Shown here: in pieces, positions 63,069 to 64,000 of the stretch
Position numbering within the stretch: position 1 is the first letter of the stretch
Layout of the letters: every line of letters begins with the position of its first letter
Source: CGIF01 sp031674855
Lineage (GTDB): Bacteria; Bacillota_I; Bacilli_A; Mycoplasmatales; CGIF01
NCBI GenBank assembly: GCA_031674855.1
Contig: CP125275.1
Span: 124,001-188,000, forward strand
DNA length: 64,000 nucleotides
Direction of reading: 5' to 3'
Notes under the pieces: model-generated
Databases searched by the model: none
What the model saw: only the letters and a program-made list of their open reading frames with translations
Told to the model about the DNA's origin: nothing
Position numbers and translations under genes: made by a program

Positions 63069-63912
63069 ATGTCTAATAATAACCCATTAAATAACAATTT
63101 AAACCTATTTGAAAGTTGATTAAGCAGAAAGAATTTAGCCGTTGAAACTATTAAGATAAAGTTAAGACATATTAAACATTTCGGTGAACGAGCAATAACC
63201 ACTGACAATATCGTCAGTTTTCTAAAAGAGAATCATAAATATACTCCTCATCATTTAGAAAATTTGCGAAATAGTTTAGGTTCTTATACCAAGTTTCTCA
63301 AAATCTATAACGAGGTAGAGTGAGAAATTGTTAATAAAATAATTCCCAAAATCCAACCGAAATTACGGACTATTATTGATAAAAGTGAGTTAGCAATATT
63401 AAAAAGCGCCAATAATCTTAGACACAAGGTCAATAATAATGACCGTGACAACTTAATTTTGGATTTTTTTCTTAATACTGGTTTAAGAATAAGTGAACTA
63501 GTCGGAATTAAACATAATCATTACCAAAATAACCAGTTAAAAGATTAGGTAAAGGTAATAAATTTCTTTTATTCCGCTCCCTGATTTTCTAGCTCAGCAT
63601 TTCAATCAAAACAGCAGTGATTATTTATTCCAAACTAAGAATGGTAAGCCAATTCATACCAGTCAAATAAGGAGAATGATTTATTTAAGACAGCAAAAAG
63701 CTGGCTTAACAAAGCATATCAGTCCTCATACATTCAGACACTCCTTTGTGACTTTGTTAGATAAAAACCAAGTTCGCTTAACTACTATCCAAAAACTTCT
63801 CGGGTATAGAGATATAAAAACCACCGTTGGCTATATCCACAATTCTTATGAAGAAATAGTTAGAGAATGTAGCAAATTATGGGAGACCAATATAAATCCA
63901 GCACAAATTTAA
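63069..63912 (+). pseudogene. Tyrosine recombinase, two frameshifts and altered active site
   Basis: N-terminal part intact (LFESWLSRKNLAVETIKIKL ... RNSLGSYTKFLKIY), Arg box LNTGLRISELVGIKH, then the frame stops at 63549; slips at about 63545 and 63580 are needed to reach QTKNGKPIHTSQIRRM, HISPHTFRHSFVTLL, KLLGYRDIKTT and VGYIHNSYEE. The second catalytic His of LGH is Tyr. Probably inactive. Paralogue of the 58123 recombinase. Confidence 0.7.
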
Positions 63913-63923
63913 AATAACTTATC

Positions 63924-64000
63924 ATGAATCCTAGTCTATTCTCCCAAGGTCAAATTTTTTATCAGTATCTTTTAAAACAGAAATGATTGTCAACAATAAA
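63924..64000 (+). CDS. Start of an unidentified gene
   Basis: MNPSLFSQGQIFYQYLLKQK runs off the right edge of the window. Short distance after the recombinase. Nothing can be said of its function. Confidence 0.3.

Overview
The window reads as a low-GC mollicute genome in which UGA encodes tryptophan. Ribosomal proteins, UvrD and most other genes are open only if UGA is read as Trp, and UGA falls at conserved Trp positions. The 16S rRNA gene is mollicute-like but divergent. Several accessory genes look eukaryotic, above all a protein kinase whose flanking domains match the large kinase family of arbuscular mycorrhizal fungi (Rhizophagus and relatives). My best inference is a Mycoplasma-related endobacterium of such fungi (Candidatus Moeniiplasma or a close relative). 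This rests on recalled protein and rRNA features, not on a database search.

Layout. 1-6.8 kb: decayed mobile element with a membrane-anchored AAA+ ATPase, zinc-ribbon/TM proteins and a HigBA toxin-antitoxin pair. 7.4-8.5 kb: ParA partition locus. 8.7-11.9 kb: HExxH metalloprotease, a toxin-37-like polymorphic toxin with probable immunity gene, small membrane proteins. 12.2-13.6 kb: small genes and a long, strongly folded noncoding RNA candidate. 13.9-19.5 kb: intact LRR/repeat/kinase gene and an LRR/coiled-coil partner. 19.5-24.9 kb: Ulp1-like remnant, AT-hook protein, PemK toxin-antitoxin/recombinase cassette, a second recombinase and a deleted element copy facing left. 25.9-41.8 kb: a large element with Zot-like ATPases, MntA-HepT, HU, LRR, and a leftward operon (Lon-like AAA+, giant proteins, scaffold-like and capsid-like genes) that looks virus-derived. 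41.7-50.7 kb: chromosomal core (uvrD, rpmJ-rpsM-rpsK-rpoA-rplQ, rpsO, 16S rRNA, two tRNAs, a hydrolase). 50.7-58.9 kb: the most complete copy of a tRNA-Lys-linked integrative element, with an AIG1-type GTPase and a tyrosine recombinase. 59-64 kb: toxin-antitoxin pair, then a third, internally deleted element copy with a zinc finger/Bles03/LRR protein and another recombinase.

The three element copies (24.5-25.7 kb, leftward; 50.6-58.9 kb; 59.8-63.9 kb) share a left end: a tRNA 3' end, a CAGAG/CTCTG hairpin, a T/G-rich tract, a conserved hairpin, a second stem-loop, a short AT-rich palindrome, then the same small OB-fold-like gene. About twenty frameshifts, tandem duplications or deletion fusions are seen in accessory genes and none in the core block, so most are probably real decay or switching, not sequencing error. 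The 16S 3' end lacks an anti-Shine-Dalgarno sequence, and start codons here are preceded by A/T-rich leaders instead of AGGAGG.
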